Origin: Streptosporangium canum
Lineage (GTDB): Bacteria; Actinomycetota; Actinomycetes; Streptosporangiales; Streptosporangiaceae
Reading direction: 5' to 3'
Assembly: GCF_900113865.1 (NCBI RefSeq)
Contig: NZ_FOQY01000032.1
Span: 42,881 to 106,880, forward strand
DNA length: 64,000 nucleotides
Part shown: positions 1 through 8,152 of the stretch, in pieces
Position numbering within the stretch: position 1 is the stretch's first letter
Layout: the number at the start of each line of letters is the position of its first letter
The notes under the pieces: model-generated
Told to the model about the DNA's origin: nothing
What the model saw: only the letters and a program-made list of their open reading frames with translations
The model's database searches: none
Translations under genes and position numbers: made by a program

Positions 1-2
1 TC

Positions 3-143
3 GCCGACGGGCGGATCGTGGACACCATGTCGCGGCCGAACCCCGAGGCGGTGGCCGCGCGGATGGCCCGGCTGTCCGTGCCGGACCGGTCCGCCGGGCC
101 GGCGGACGCGGCGCCGGGCCGCCGGGACGGTGGTCTCCGATGA
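3..143 (+). CDS. C-terminal end of an ABC transporter ATPase (partial)
   Basis: Only the last 46 codons are in the window; the gene starts before base 1. The visible piece opens with ADGRIVDTMSRPNPEAVAARM. This resembles the end of ATPases that partner FtsX-type permeases, where a 'DGR(I/V)V' strand is followed by a short variable tail. The TGA stop (141-143) overlaps the ATG of the permease gene at 140 (ATGA), so the two are translationally coupled. No Walker or signature motif lies inside the window, so the assignment rests on the tail and on the neighbour. Confidence 0.75.
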   Translation, partial: ADGRIVDTMSRPNPEAVAARMARLSVPDRSAGPADAAPGRRDGGLR

Positions 144-1477
144 TGTGGAGGCTGGCCTTTCTCACCGTCCGCGCCCACATCGGGTCCTACCTCGCCTCGG
201 CCGCCGTGATGGCGACCGGAACCGCCCTGCTCACCGCGTTCGCGAGCCTGCTGGAGACCGGTCTGGAGACCGGCCACAGCTCCGGGTTCCTGATCATGCT
301 GCCCGCCATCCTGGGCGGGTGGACGGTGGCGATCGTGGCCTTCGGCGTGGTCTCCACCGTCTCCCTGACGATCCAGCATCGGGAGCAGGAGCTCGCGCTG
401 CTGCGGTCGATCGCCGCCACCCCGCGGCAGATCCGGCAGAACGTCGTGCTGGAGACGGTGATCGTGGCGCTGCCGGCGGTCGCCGTGGGTCTGCTGCCCG
501 GTGTCGCGCTCGGCGCGGTCGTCCTCGGCCGGCTGGTGGACGGCGGCCTGGTCGCCGCTTCCACCGAGTTGAGCGCGGGCTGGCTCTGCGTCGCGGTCGG
601 CGCGGGCACGTCCCTGGCCGCGGCGGTCGCCGCCGCCCTGATCTCCAGCAGGCGAGCCGCCTCCATCCCGCCCGTGCGCGCACTGGGCGAGGCGTCGCCG
701 TCGGCGACCCGGCTGCTCGGCCGCGCTCGGGCGGCCGGCGGCCTGGGGTTGCTGGTCGTCGGTCTGAGCCTGGCGACGGGGACTCTCTTCATGGAGAACG
801 GCCCGCTGCTCTCCAGCACCGCGGGCCCGGCGGGCGTCGCCGTCGCCGTCGGGCTCGCCCTGCTCAGCCCGCTGGCCGTGACGCCCGTCGGATGGTTCGC
901 CCACGCCCGGATCGGCGCCACCACGCGGCTGGCCGCCCGCAACACCCGCGTGCGGGCCAGGCACAGCGCCGGCGTGGCATCTCCGCTGATCCTCCTGGTC
1001 GGCATCGCGGCCGGCACCCTTTACATGCAGAGCACGGAGGACAGCATCCATCGGGGACCCGCCGTCGCGGGCGATGTCAGCGCGCAGCTCGCCCCCGTGA
1101 ACTACCTGATCGTCACCATGATCATCGGCTTCTCGGCGATCGTCGTGATCAACACCCTTGTCGCGGCCACCCGCCGGCGACGCCGCGAGTTCGGCCTGCT
1201 GCGGCTGTCGGCCGCCACCCGCGGCCAGGTGCTGGGAATGGTCACCGTCGAGGCCGTCGTGACCGCGGGCATCGCCGTCGTGCTGGGCACCGTCGCCGCC
1301 GCGGCCACGACGGTGCCCTACAGCCTGGTCAAGACCGGCTCGCCGATCGCGTCCGGCCCGGTGTGGATGTATCTCGCCATCGTCGGCGGCGCCTTCCTGC
1401 TCGTGATGCTGGCCACCCTCCCGACGACCATGGGCGCCCTGCGCACCCGGCCGATCGACGCCCTCTCCGCGGCATGA
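140..1477 (+). CDS. FtsX/MacB-type ABC transporter permease
   Basis: A 445-residue membrane protein. The first helix is near residues 15-37. Two FtsX-like cores follow (roughly residues 50-165 and 310-440), each with hydrophobic helices, and two large loops carry the hallmark 'REQELALLRSIAATPRQI' and 'RRREFGLLRLSAATRGQV' segments just after a helix. Such permeases work with a cytoplasmic ATPase in peptide or lipoprotein handling and antimicrobial-peptide resistance. The start overlaps the ATPase stop. The substrate cannot be read from the sequence. The 176 bases after the gene hold no recognisable gene. Confidence 0.85.
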   Translation: MMWRLAFLTVRAHIGSYLASAAVMATGTALLTAFASLLETGLETGHSSGFLIMLPAILGGWTVAIVAFGVVSTVSLTIQHREQELALLRSIAATPRQIRQNVVLETVIVALPAVAVGLLPGVALGAVVLGRLVDGGLVAASTELSAGWLCVAVGAGTSLAAAVAAALISSRRAASIPPVRALGEASPSATRLLGRARAAGGLGLLVVGLSLATGTLFMENGPLLSSTAGPAGVAVAVGLALLSPLAVTPVGWFAHARIGATTRLAARNTRVRARHSAGVASPLILLVGIAAGTLYMQSTEDSIHRGPAVAGDVSAQLAPVNYLIVTMIIGFSAIVVINTLVAATRRRRREFGLLRLSAATRGQVLGMVTVEAVVTAGIAVVLGTVAAAATTVPYSLVKTGSPIASGPVWMYLAIVGGAFLLVMLATLPTTMGALRTRPIDALSAA

Positions 1478-1653
1478 CCGCCGGGCGGGCGGTCTTCGCC
1501 GCCCCGGACCTCCCGGAGGGCGGCCCTCACCGCCCCCGGACCTCCCGGGCGGCGGACCGGCCCGCCGGCGACGCCGGGGACACCGGGCGCGTGATCCCGG
1601 ACTCCGCCGATCGCGACGTGCCCCCGCGGACCGCGGTCACCGAACACCCGGCC

Positions 1654-2622
1654 TCACGCGGGTGCGGCGGCGAGCAGGGAGTCGGCCACCGTGGTGCGGG
1701 CGTAGAGGACCGAACGGCCGGCCCGGTGGGCGGTGACCAGACCGGCGTCACGTAGCGCGGTCAGGTGCTGGGAGACCCCCGCCGCCGACAGACCGGCCCG
1801 GCGTGCGAGCTGGGTGGTGGAGGCCGGCGTCTCCAGCTCGGCCAGGAGCAGCGCGCGTGACCGGCCGATCACGGCGGCGATGGCGTCGTTGTCCGCGCTC
1901 GCGCGCCGTTCCCATACGGTCCCGAAGCCTCTGGCCGGATAGGCGAGCTGTGGCGTGTCCGGTACGACGATCCTGGTCAGGACACTCGGCCAGGCGAACA
2001 CCGAGGGCACCAGGATCAGGCCGGCACCGGCGCCCTCCCGGGTGATCGTGCACTGCCGTCTGACGAGCCGCAGAGTGTCGTCGTCCCAGCTCACCGAGGT
2101 GTGCAGGTCGTTGAGCAGGTGGGCGGCGCCGTACTCGGCGACCTGTCTGGCCCGGTGGAAGACGTCCGCCTCCAGCACCGCGCGGACACGGGCCCAGTAG
2201 GGGCCCAGGGCCAGCTCCCAGTAGGTCTCGATCTCGGCCGTCACGCGGGAGAGATCATCCCGCGGCAGCTCCCACGGCTCCGGGGAGTCCGCCGCCAGGT
2301 GGCGGAGGTCCTCCCGCACCTGCTCGGCCGGGGTCTCCCGGATCGCGGCGAGCTCGGACTGCAGGGTGGGGAACGGCGTGGCCGGGGTCGGGGTGAGGAA
2401 GTCGGCGAGATAACCTCCGGCGGGGATCAGGCGGGCCAGCCGGCCGCGGTCCAGTCCCGCCGCCCTCAGCCGGGGCAGCACCTGCTCGGCCCATGACCGG
2501 TGTGGCGCCGGTACGGGGGAGCTGACCAGCAGGCGGAAGCTGGTCACGACCTCCCACATGGGGGAGACGGCGAAGCGGGTGTGCGCCAGGTCGCCCGTCG
2601 AGAAGGCCAGCTCGGACTGCAT
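1654..2622 (-). CDS. ArsR-like winged-helix transcriptional regulator with DUF5937-type N-terminal domain
   Basis: A 322-residue protein. The N-terminal ~220 residues are a helical ligand-type domain (starts SELAFSTGDLAHTRFAVSPMWE, as in the DUF5937 family). The C-terminal 75 residues hold a winged helix-turn-helix: 'TTQLARRAGLSAAGVSQHLTALRDAGLV' followed by a 'RAGRSVLYAR' wing. The ATG at 2622 has GGGAGAG upstream. It is divergent from the MFS transporter gene; the short gap suggests it controls both its own gene and the efflux pump, a common arrangement for this family. The ligand is unknown. Confidence 0.8.
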   Translation of the reverse strand: MQSELAFSTGDLAHTRFAVSPMWEVVTSFRLLVSSPVPAPHRSWAEQVLPRLRAAGLDRGRLARLIPAGGYLADFLTPTPATPFPTLQSELAAIRETPAEQVREDLRHLAADSPEPWELPRDDLSRVTAEIETYWELALGPYWARVRAVLEADVFHRARQVAEYGAAHLLNDLHTSVSWDDDTLRLVRRQCTITREGAGAGLILVPSVFAWPSVLTRIVVPDTPQLAYPARGFGTVWERRASADNDAIAAVIGRSRALLLAELETPASTTQLARRAGLSAAGVSQHLTALRDAGLVTAHRAGRSVLYARTTVADSLLAAAPA

Positions 2623-2700
2623 GTGCTCTCCCGGATGGTCGAGTATTCGGTCTGAGCTTAATCAATGGCCGCATCGCGCGGAGCACCGCAGGATCTCCGC

Positions 2701-3942
2701 ATGCCCTCTCTGCGCTCCTCCGTGGCCGACCAGTTCGGCGGCCTCTCCCGGCAGGTCTGGATCCTGTTCGCCGGGACCGTCGTCAGCCGGCTCGGCTACC
2801 TGGTCACCCCGTTCCTGGTGTTCTACCTGGCCTCGCGCGGCATCTCGGCCGAGCAGACCCCGTACATCCTGGGCGCGCTGGGCGCGGGGCACCTGATCGG
2901 CCCCATGCTGGGCGGCCTGCTCGCCGACCGTCTGGGCCGGCGGCCCACGATGCTGATCGGGCTGGTCGGGAACGCGACCGCCAACGGAGCGCTGTTCGTG
3001 GCGCCGGGGGTGGTCACGCTGGCGCTGGCCGCGCTGGCGCTCACCATGGCCGGCGCGATGGTCGGCCCGGCGGCGTACGCGGTGCTGGCCGACACGGTGG
3101 CCCCCGAGCGCCGCCGGGCGGCGTACTCGCTGTTCGGCTGGGGAGTCAACGTCGGCACCGCGGTCGCCGGCGTGCTCGGCGGGTTCCTGGCCGAGCACGG
3201 CTACTGGCTGCTGTTCGCGGTCGACGTCGTCTGCGCGCTCGGGTACGCGCTGATCGTCGTGGTCTTCCTGCCGGCCGACCGCTCCGCCCGGCGCGCGGCG
3301 AGGGAGAACGGCGGCGCCGGCTACGGGGTGGTGCTGCGCGACCGGCTGATGCTCGCGCTGCTGCCGCTGTTCGGCGTCCAGCTGGCGGTCTACTCGCTGA
3401 CCGAGGTCGCGCTGCCCCTCGCCGTCCGCGACGACGGGCTCTCTCCCGCCGTCTACGGCTACATGGCGATGATCAACGCGGTGGTGGTCGTGGTGCTGCA
3501 GCCGGTCGCCACGGGGCTGCTCTCCCGGCTGCCGCAGCTGCCGGTGCTCGGCGTGGCCGGCGTGCTGATCGCGCTCGGCGTCGCCCTGACGGGAGCGGCC
3601 GACCAGCCGGTCGAGTACGCCCTGACCGTGCTGCTGTGGTCGGTGGGCGAGGCCTGCGCCGCCGGGATCGCGGCCTCGATCGTCGCCAACCTGGCGCCCG
3701 CCCACGCTCGCGGCCGCTACCAGGGGGCCTTCCAGTGGGCATGGGGCCTGGCCCGGTTCACCGCGCTGACCGCGGGCGCCACCGTCTACACCCACTTCAG
3801 CCCGGCCGTGCTGTGGTGGACCGCTCTGCTGGCCGGGATCTCGGCCGCGCTCGTGATCATGGCGATGGGTCCTGCCATCGCCCGCCGTACCGCGCTTGCC
3901 GAGACGCGGGCGGAGAGCTCCGGCCTCGCGCTGACCGCCTGA
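2701..3942 (+). CDS. MFS transporter (probable drug or metabolite efflux)
   Basis: About 413 residues with twelve hydrophobic segments. The loop 2-3 signature appears as 'GGLLADRLGRRPTM'. The MFS fold and the divergent ArsR-like regulator point to drug or metabolite export through the inner membrane. I chose the ATG at 2701 because AGGA lies about 10 bases upstream and the protein then begins MPSLRSSVADQFGG. An in-frame ATG at 2665 would add 12 residues but has no clear ribosome site. The substrate is not predictable. Confidence 0.85.
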   Translation: MPSLRSSVADQFGGLSRQVWILFAGTVVSRLGYLVTPFLVFYLASRGISAEQTPYILGALGAGHLIGPMLGGLLADRLGRRPTMLIGLVGNATANGALFVAPGVVTLALAALALTMAGAMVGPAAYAVLADTVAPERRRAAYSLFGWGVNVGTAVAGVLGGFLAEHGYWLLFAVDVVCALGYALIVVVFLPADRSARRAARENGGAGYGVVLRDRLMLALLPLFGVQLAVYSLTEVALPLAVRDDGLSPAVYGYMAMINAVVVVVLQPVATGLLSRLPQLPVLGVAGVLIALGVALTGAADQPVEYALTVLLWSVGEACAAGIAASIVANLAPAHARGRYQGAFQWAWGLARFTALTAGATVYTHFSPAVLWWTALLAGISAALVIMAMGPAIARRTALAETRAESSGLALTA

Positions 3943-4072
3943 CGGCGGCGCGCGTCAGGGGCGGGAGTCCGCCGGCGGCGTCGAGGCCGGGAGACCCGCC
4001 AGGTGGTCACGCGGACACAGTCGCCCGTGTCTCCCGCCGGCCACGGGAACGGCGGATGCCCGCCGGGACCTG

Positions 4073-4102
4073 TTGACAGACCCCGGCGCCAATGGAGATC
4101 GT
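4073..4102 (+). promoter_or_regulatory. Candidate sigma-70-type promoter of the signal peptidase/peptide cluster
   Basis: A consensus TTGACA (4073-4078) is followed after about 17-18 bases by a weak GATCGT hexamer. It lies some 45 bases before the peptidase start. The -35 is perfect but the -10 is poor, so this is tentative. The rest of 3943-4147 holds no other signal I can support. Confidence 0.35.
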
Positions 4103-4147
4103 TTGCGGTGAGTGGATCAAGGCCGGCGGAGAGAGGGCGAGGCGAAG

Positions 4148-4603
4148 TTGATCATCCGTGGGCTGCTTGCCGGTGTGCTCGTGCTCGTGGCGGGCGCCTT
4201 CTGGGCCCGCCGGCGTTACGTGGTGGTCACCGTCGACGGGATGAGCATGGCGCCGACGCTGACCGACGGCGACCGCGTCCTGGTACGGCGGCGGCGGATC
4301 GACCAGGTGGGCCAGGGCGACGTCGTCGTGCTGGAGCCTCCGTCCGATCCCGCCGGCCGATACACGCCCGGCTCGCCCGGGGCCGACGGCCGGCTCTGGA
4401 ACATCAAACGGGTCGCCGCGCTCCCCGGTGACCCGGTGCCGCCGGGGATCGCGGCCGGCGACGGCGTGGCCCGCGTTCCCGCCGGGACGGTGGTGGTCCT
4501 CGGGGACAACCCGGACAGCGTCGACTCCCGGCAGCGGGGGTTCTTCCCCGCCGAGCGGCTGCTCGGCGTCGCGTTACGCCGGTTGGGCGGGCCGGCCCTC
4601 TAG
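4148..4603 (+). CDS. S26 (type I) signal peptidase, small actinobacterial form
   Basis: With the TTG start at 4148 the protein has 151 residues: one N-terminal membrane helix (residues 5-19), then a periplasm-facing catalytic domain. Family boxes are present: catalytic Ser33 in 'GMSMAPT', general-base Lys87 in 'NIKRVAALPGD', and the 'GDNPDSVDSR' box near the C-terminus. Type I signal peptidases cleave after small-x-small motifs. The in-frame ATG at 4112 would place 12 charged residues before the helix and is less likely. The gene sits at the head of a cluster with an AfsR-type regulator, a cysteine-rich peptide whose leader ends in an Ala-x-Ala motif, redox proteins and an ABC exporter, so a role in leader removal is inferred. 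Confidence 0.85.
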   Translation: MIIRGLLAGVLVLVAGAFWARRRYVVVTVDGMSMAPTLTDGDRVLVRRRRIDQVGQGDVVVLEPPSDPAGRYTPGSPGADGRLWNIKRVAALPGDPVPPGIAAGDGVARVPAGTVVVLGDNPDSVDSRQRGFFPAERLLGVALRRLGGPAL

Positions 4604-4637
4604 CCGGCGGGGCAGGGCTGGCGAGGAAGGCGGGACC

Positions 4638-7600
4638 TTGAGGTTTGGACTCCTTGGCCCGGTGCTGATCCAGGCCGGTGACTCACCCCTACGGATCACG
4701 GCGCCCAAACAGCGCACGGTTCTCGCCATGCTGCTCGCGCGCGCCGGCTACGTCGTGCCGATCCGGTCATTGGTGACAGAGGTGTGGGACGAGCATCCGC
4801 CCCGCTCCGCGGTGGCCAACCTGCGCACCTATCTCATGCAGCTCCGCAGGATGCTGCCCCCCTCCGAGAATCCGGCCGTCGAGCCGCTGGTCACCTCGGA
4901 CGCCGGCTACCTGCTGCGGGTCGAGCCGGCCGAGTTCGACCTCTTCCAGTTCGAGGCGCTCTCCGCGCTCGGCCGCCAGGCGCTGGCCCGGCGGGATCTC
5001 GTGACGGCGCAGGACGCCTACACCCGGGCACTCGCGCTGTGGCGAGGGGGAGCGGCCGAGGACGCGCCGCTGGGGCCGACCCTGCGCGAGGTGGTCGCCC
5101 GCCTCACCGACCAGTATCTGAGCGCGGTGGAGGAGTACACCGAGATCCAGCTCGCCCTCGGCAGCCCCACGACGGCGGTCAGGCGCCTGCGCGAGCTGAT
5201 CGGCCGCTATCCCCTGCGGGAACGGCTGTACGGCCGGCTCATGGTCGCCCTGTACCGGTGCGGTGACGTCGCCGGCGCGCTGGACGTCTTCGGGGCGGCC
5301 CGCCGGATCCTGGCCGAGGAGCTCGGGCTCGACCCCGGCCCCGAGCTGCGCCTCCTGCACCAGGCGGTGCTGCGCCGGGACGCGGATCTGATGGTGCTGG
5401 GCGGGCCGCCGGCCGGCGGGAACGCCGTGACGGTGAGGGACGCCGTGATCGGGGGAGCGGCTGTGACGGTGGGGGCCGCCGTGGCCGGGGGAGCGGTCGT
5501 GCCGGTGGGAGACGCCGTGGCCGGGGGAGTCGCTGTGCCGGTGGGGGATGCCGTGATCGGGGGAGCGGCCGGGCTGGTGGAAGACGCCGTGGCCGCGCCC
5601 GCCGGGGACGGGCCGCCGCGCCCGCGACAGCTTCCGCGGGAGCCGGCGCTGTTCGTGGGCCGGCCGGCCGAGCTGGCCGGGATGCTCGCCGCCCTGTACG
5701 GCGAGCCGGCGCCGGGCGCGGGACCGCCGGTGCTGGCGCTGCACGGCCCCGGCGGCGTCGGCAAGTCGACGCTGGCGCTGCGGGCGGCGTACGCCGTGGC
5801 CGACCGCTACGCCGACGGCCAGCTCTACGCCGATCTGCAGGGGGCGAGCCCGGGACTGCCGCCGCTACGGCCCGCCGAGGTGCTCGGCCGTTTCCTGCGG
5901 GCCCTGGGAGTGCCCCACGGCGAGGTCCCCGCCACACCCGGGGAAGCGGCCGCCCACTACCAGTCCCTGCTGGCCGGCCGGCGGGTCCTGGTCGTCCTCG
6001 ACAACGCCGTCGACGCGGCCCAGGTGGCGCCGCTGCTGCCGGCCGGCGGCGGCTGCGCGGCACTGGTCACCAGCCGGACGGCGCTGACCACCATGGACGC
6101 CGTGCCGATCGCCCTCGACGTGTTCGACGAGGCGGACTCGGTGCGGATGCTCACGCTGCTGGCCGGACACGACCGGGTGGCCGCCGAGGCCGGGGCGGCG
6201 GCCGACGTCGCGCGCTGGTGCGGCTACCACCCGCTGGCGCTGCGCATCGCCGGCGCCCGTCTCGCCGGCCGCCCCGACTGGCCGCTCGTGCGGTTCGCCG
6301 AGCGGCTGCGCGACCAGCGGCGGCGGCTGGACGAGCTGCGGGCGGCCGACCTGGGCATCCGATCCTGTTTCGAGGTCAGCTACGCGGCGCTGACGGGCGG
6401 CGCGGGCCGGGCCACGGCCGCCGCGGCGCACGCCTTCCGGCTGTTCGGCGTGCTCGACGTGCCCGAGATCAGCGTCGGGCTCGCCGCCGCGCTCCTCGAC
6501 GCCGACCTGAAGACGGCGGAGGACGCGCTCGACGAGCTGGCGGAGGTCCGCCTGGTCGAACCGGCCGGCGACGGGCGCTTCCGCATGCACGACCTGCTGA
6601 GGCTGTTCGCCGCGGAGCTGGCCGTCGTCCACGACCCGCCGGACGAGCGCCTGCGGGCCGTACGGCGGGCGCTGGACTGGTACCTCGACCTCTGCCATCA
6701 GGTGAACGACCTGCTCCAGCCGCATCTGCGATCCGGCGACGGGCGCCGGCCGAGCCGGCGGGACACCGGGGTGGCCCTCCGTGACCCCGCCGAGGCGGTG
6801 CGGCGGTTCGAGACCGAGATGCCGTGCCTGATCGCGGCCGCCGCCCAGGCGGCGACGGGGGAGCCGGCGGTCGCGTGCTTCGTCACCGACCTGATGCCGC
6901 TGGTCAGGGCGCTGGCGACCAAGTGCGGGCACTGGCGGGAGTTCGAGACCGTCGCACGGCTCGCCATCGAGGTGGCCCGGCGGCACGGCGACCGTCCCGG
7001 GGAGGCGGCCGCGCTCACGATGCTGGGACTGGTGGAGTGGAGGACCGGCCGGTCCGACGTGGCCCGCGACTGCCTGCAGCGCGCCCTCGAACTCCGGCGC
7101 GACCTGGGCGACCGGGAGGCCGAGGGGATGGCGCTGCACAACCTCGGCTGGCTGAGCACGCGCAGCGGCGACCTCGACGACGCCCTCGGCCACATCATCG
7201 CGGGCCTGCGGCTGCTTGAGGCGCACGGGTCCAGCCGGGTCGGGATGGTCAGGCACAACCTGGGGGAGGTCCTGCTGCGGCTCGGCCGGTTCACCGAGGC
7301 GGCGGACTGCCTCCAGCGGTGCCTGGCCCTCCGCAGGTCGAGCGGCGACCCCTTCGGGGAGGGCATCACCCTGGCCGCGCTCGGCCGCGCCTACTGCCTG
7401 CTCGACCGCGGGGACGAGGCTCTGGCCACACTCGGGGAGGCGCTGCGCCACTGCCGCGAGACCGGCAACCGGGAGGACGAGTGGGAGGTGCTGCTCAGCA
7501 GGTCGGAGATATGGCTGCGCCGCGGGGATCCGGCCTCGGCCGCCGCCGACCTCGCCCGGGTGCTGGAGCTGACCGCGCAGACCGGGGAGCTCTACGGCCA

Positions 7601-7751
7601 GGCCGCCGCCGCCCGCCAGCTCGCCAGGGCGCGCGCCGCGCTGGGCGACCCCGCCGCGGCGCAGGACGCGCGCCGGGCCGCGGAGCTCTTCGCGTCACCC
7701 GCCATGCGGCCTGATCCGGTGCTGGAGAGGCTGCTCACCGCCCCGCTGTAG
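4638..7751 (+). CDS. AfsR/SARP-type transcriptional regulator (OmpR-like DNA-binding, BTAD, NB-ARC, TPR)
   Basis: About 1037 residues from the TTG at 4638 (AGGAAGG just upstream; protein begins LRFGLLGPV). Domain order is that of AfsR: winged helix (1-95), bacterial transcriptional activation domain (~100-245, ending 'LGLDPGPELRLLHQAVLRRD'), a repetitive linker, NB-ARC STAND ATPase with Walker A 'GPGGVGKST' near residue 370 and a Walker-B-like 'RVLVVLDN', then a TPR array to the end ('LGLVEWRTGRSDVARDCLQRALELRR'). Such proteins activate secondary-metabolite genes. Position and strand suggest it activates the downstream peptide/exporter genes. An upstream in-frame start at 4428 would run through the peptidase gene and is rejected. 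Confidence 0.9.
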   Translation: MRFGLLGPVLIQAGDSPLRITAPKQRTVLAMLLARAGYVVPIRSLVTEVWDEHPPRSAVANLRTYLMQLRRMLPPSENPAVEPLVTSDAGYLLRVEPAEFDLFQFEALSALGRQALARRDLVTAQDAYTRALALWRGGAAEDAPLGPTLREVVARLTDQYLSAVEEYTEIQLALGSPTTAVRRLRELIGRYPLRERLYGRLMVALYRCGDVAGALDVFGAARRILAEELGLDPGPELRLLHQAVLRRDADLMVLGGPPAGGNAVTVRDAVIGGAAVTVGAAVAGGAVVPVGDAVAGGVAVPVGDAVIGGAAGLVEDAVAAPAGDGPPRPRQLPREPALFVGRPAELAGMLAALYGEPAPGAGPPVLALHGPGGVGKSTLALRAAYAVADRYADGQLYADLQGASPGLPPLRPAEVLGRFLRALGVPHGEVPATPGEAAAHYQSLLAGRRVLVVLDNAVDAAQVAPLLPAGGGCAALVTSRTALTTMDAVPIALDVFDEADSVRMLTLLAGHDRVAAEAGAAADVARWCGYHPLALRIAGARLAGRPDWPLVRFAERLRDQRRRLDELRAADLGIRSCFEVSYAALTGGAGRATAAAAHAFRLFGVLDVPEISVGLAAALLDADLKTAEDALDELAEVRLVEPAGDGRFRMHDLLRLFAAELAVVHDPPDERLRAVRRALDWYLDLCHQVNDLLQPHLRSGDGRRPSRRDTGVALRDPAEAVRRFETEMPCLIAAAAQAATGEPAVACFVTDLMPLVRALATKCGHWREFETVARLAIEVARRHGDRPGEAAALTMLGLVEWRTGRSDVARDCLQRALELRRDLGDREAEGMALHNLGWLSTRSGDLDDALGHIIAGLRLLEAHGSSRVGMVRHNLGEVLLRLGRFTEAADCLQRCLALRRSSGDPFGEGITLAALGRAYCLLDRGDEALATLGEALRHCRETGNREDEWEVLLSRSEIWLRRGDPASAAADLARVLELTAQTGELYGQAAAARQLARARAALGDPAAAQDARRAAELFASPAMRPDPVLERLLTAPL
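5427..5594 (+). repeat. 36-bp in-frame tandem repeat in the AfsR-type linker
   Basis: About 4.6 copies of a 36-base unit encode the 12-residue repeat V-T/P-V-x-D/A-A-V-x-G-G-x-A/V between the BTAD and NB-ARC domains. Copies begin at 5427, 5463, 5499, 5535 and 5571, the last being partial and diverged. Reading frame is kept. It is low-complexity Gly/Ala/Val sequence that probably forms a flexible, copy-number-variable hinge. Confidence 0.9.
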
Positions 7752-7829
7752 CTCCGCTGTATCAGCGGCTGTATTTCCCCAAAATAGCGTTTCGGCTGTC
7801 CATATCGCTCTATGAAGGAGTGAGTCCAG

Positions 7830-8021
7830 ATGAACGCTCTTCTGGGAAAGCTCGGCGACCGGGTGCTCGAGAAGCTGGCGCCGAAGGCGACCGCCAAGGC
7901 TGACACCTCCTACTACATGACCTGCTACTGCTACGGCAAGACCAGGTACCAGAAGCTCTGCCACATCGTCGGCGGTACGACCGGCTGCGTGTCGGGCTGT
8001 GAGAAGCGCGGAAGCTGCTGA
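7830..8021 (+). CDS. Six-cysteine precursor peptide, probable disulfide-rich bacteriocin/RiPP-like product
   Basis: A 63-residue peptide behind a strong AAGGAG (7815-7820). Residues 1-24 form an amphipathic, lysine-rich leader (MNALLGKLGDRVLEKLAPK...) ending T-A-K-A, an Ala-x-Ala motif at residues 22-24. The core, from Asp25, holds all six cysteines (Cys32, 34, 44, 53, 57, 63) with Tyr/Gly-rich spacing and a C-terminal Cys. There is no hydrophobic Sec signal. Genes just downstream encode MauE-like and thioredoxin-like proteins and an ABC exporter without a peptidase domain; an S26 peptidase is upstream. The inference is an exported, disulfide-bonded peptide, matured at the membrane. I do not recognise a described family. 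Confidence 0.75.
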   Translation: MNALLGKLGDRVLEKLAPKATAKADTSYYMTCYCYGKTRYQKLCHIVGGTTGCVSGCEKRGSC

Positions 8022-8029
8022 CCGAGCAG

Positions 8030-8077
8030 AACCCGTAGGTCCGGGGGCTGAAGTCGCCGCCGGACTCCGGGCGGGTT
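8030..8077 (+). terminator. Stem-loop after the peptide gene, probable attenuator
   Basis: Nine bases after the peptide stop, AACCCG (8030-8035) can pair with CGGGTT (8072-8077), enclosing TCCGGGGGC (8040-8048) paired with GCCGCCGGA (8056-8064) around a TGAAGTC loop (one mismatch). No long T-run follows. Such a hairpin could partly stop transcription or protect the peptide mRNA 3' end, giving more peptide than exporter. Function is inferred. Confidence 0.45.
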
Positions 8078-8152
8078 TCGCGGGTCCTCACCGTGGCGGG
8101 GATCCGCGGAACCCGTCCGTCGCGGGGTGGAACGAGCGGTGAGACGGTGAAG

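Noticed and set aside
3943..4111. A small gene between the MFS and signal peptidase genes
   Set aside because: Only short Arg/Pro-rich frames without ribosome sites; only a promoter can be argued.
4428..4637. N-terminal extension of the AfsR-type regulator
   Set aside because: It lies in another frame of the signal peptidase gene; the TTG at 4638 has a ribosome site and gives the canonical regulator start.
7754..7768. CCGCTG/CAGCGG hairpin after the AfsR-type gene as terminator
   Set aside because: A 6-bp stem with three-base loop and no T-run is too weak to call.
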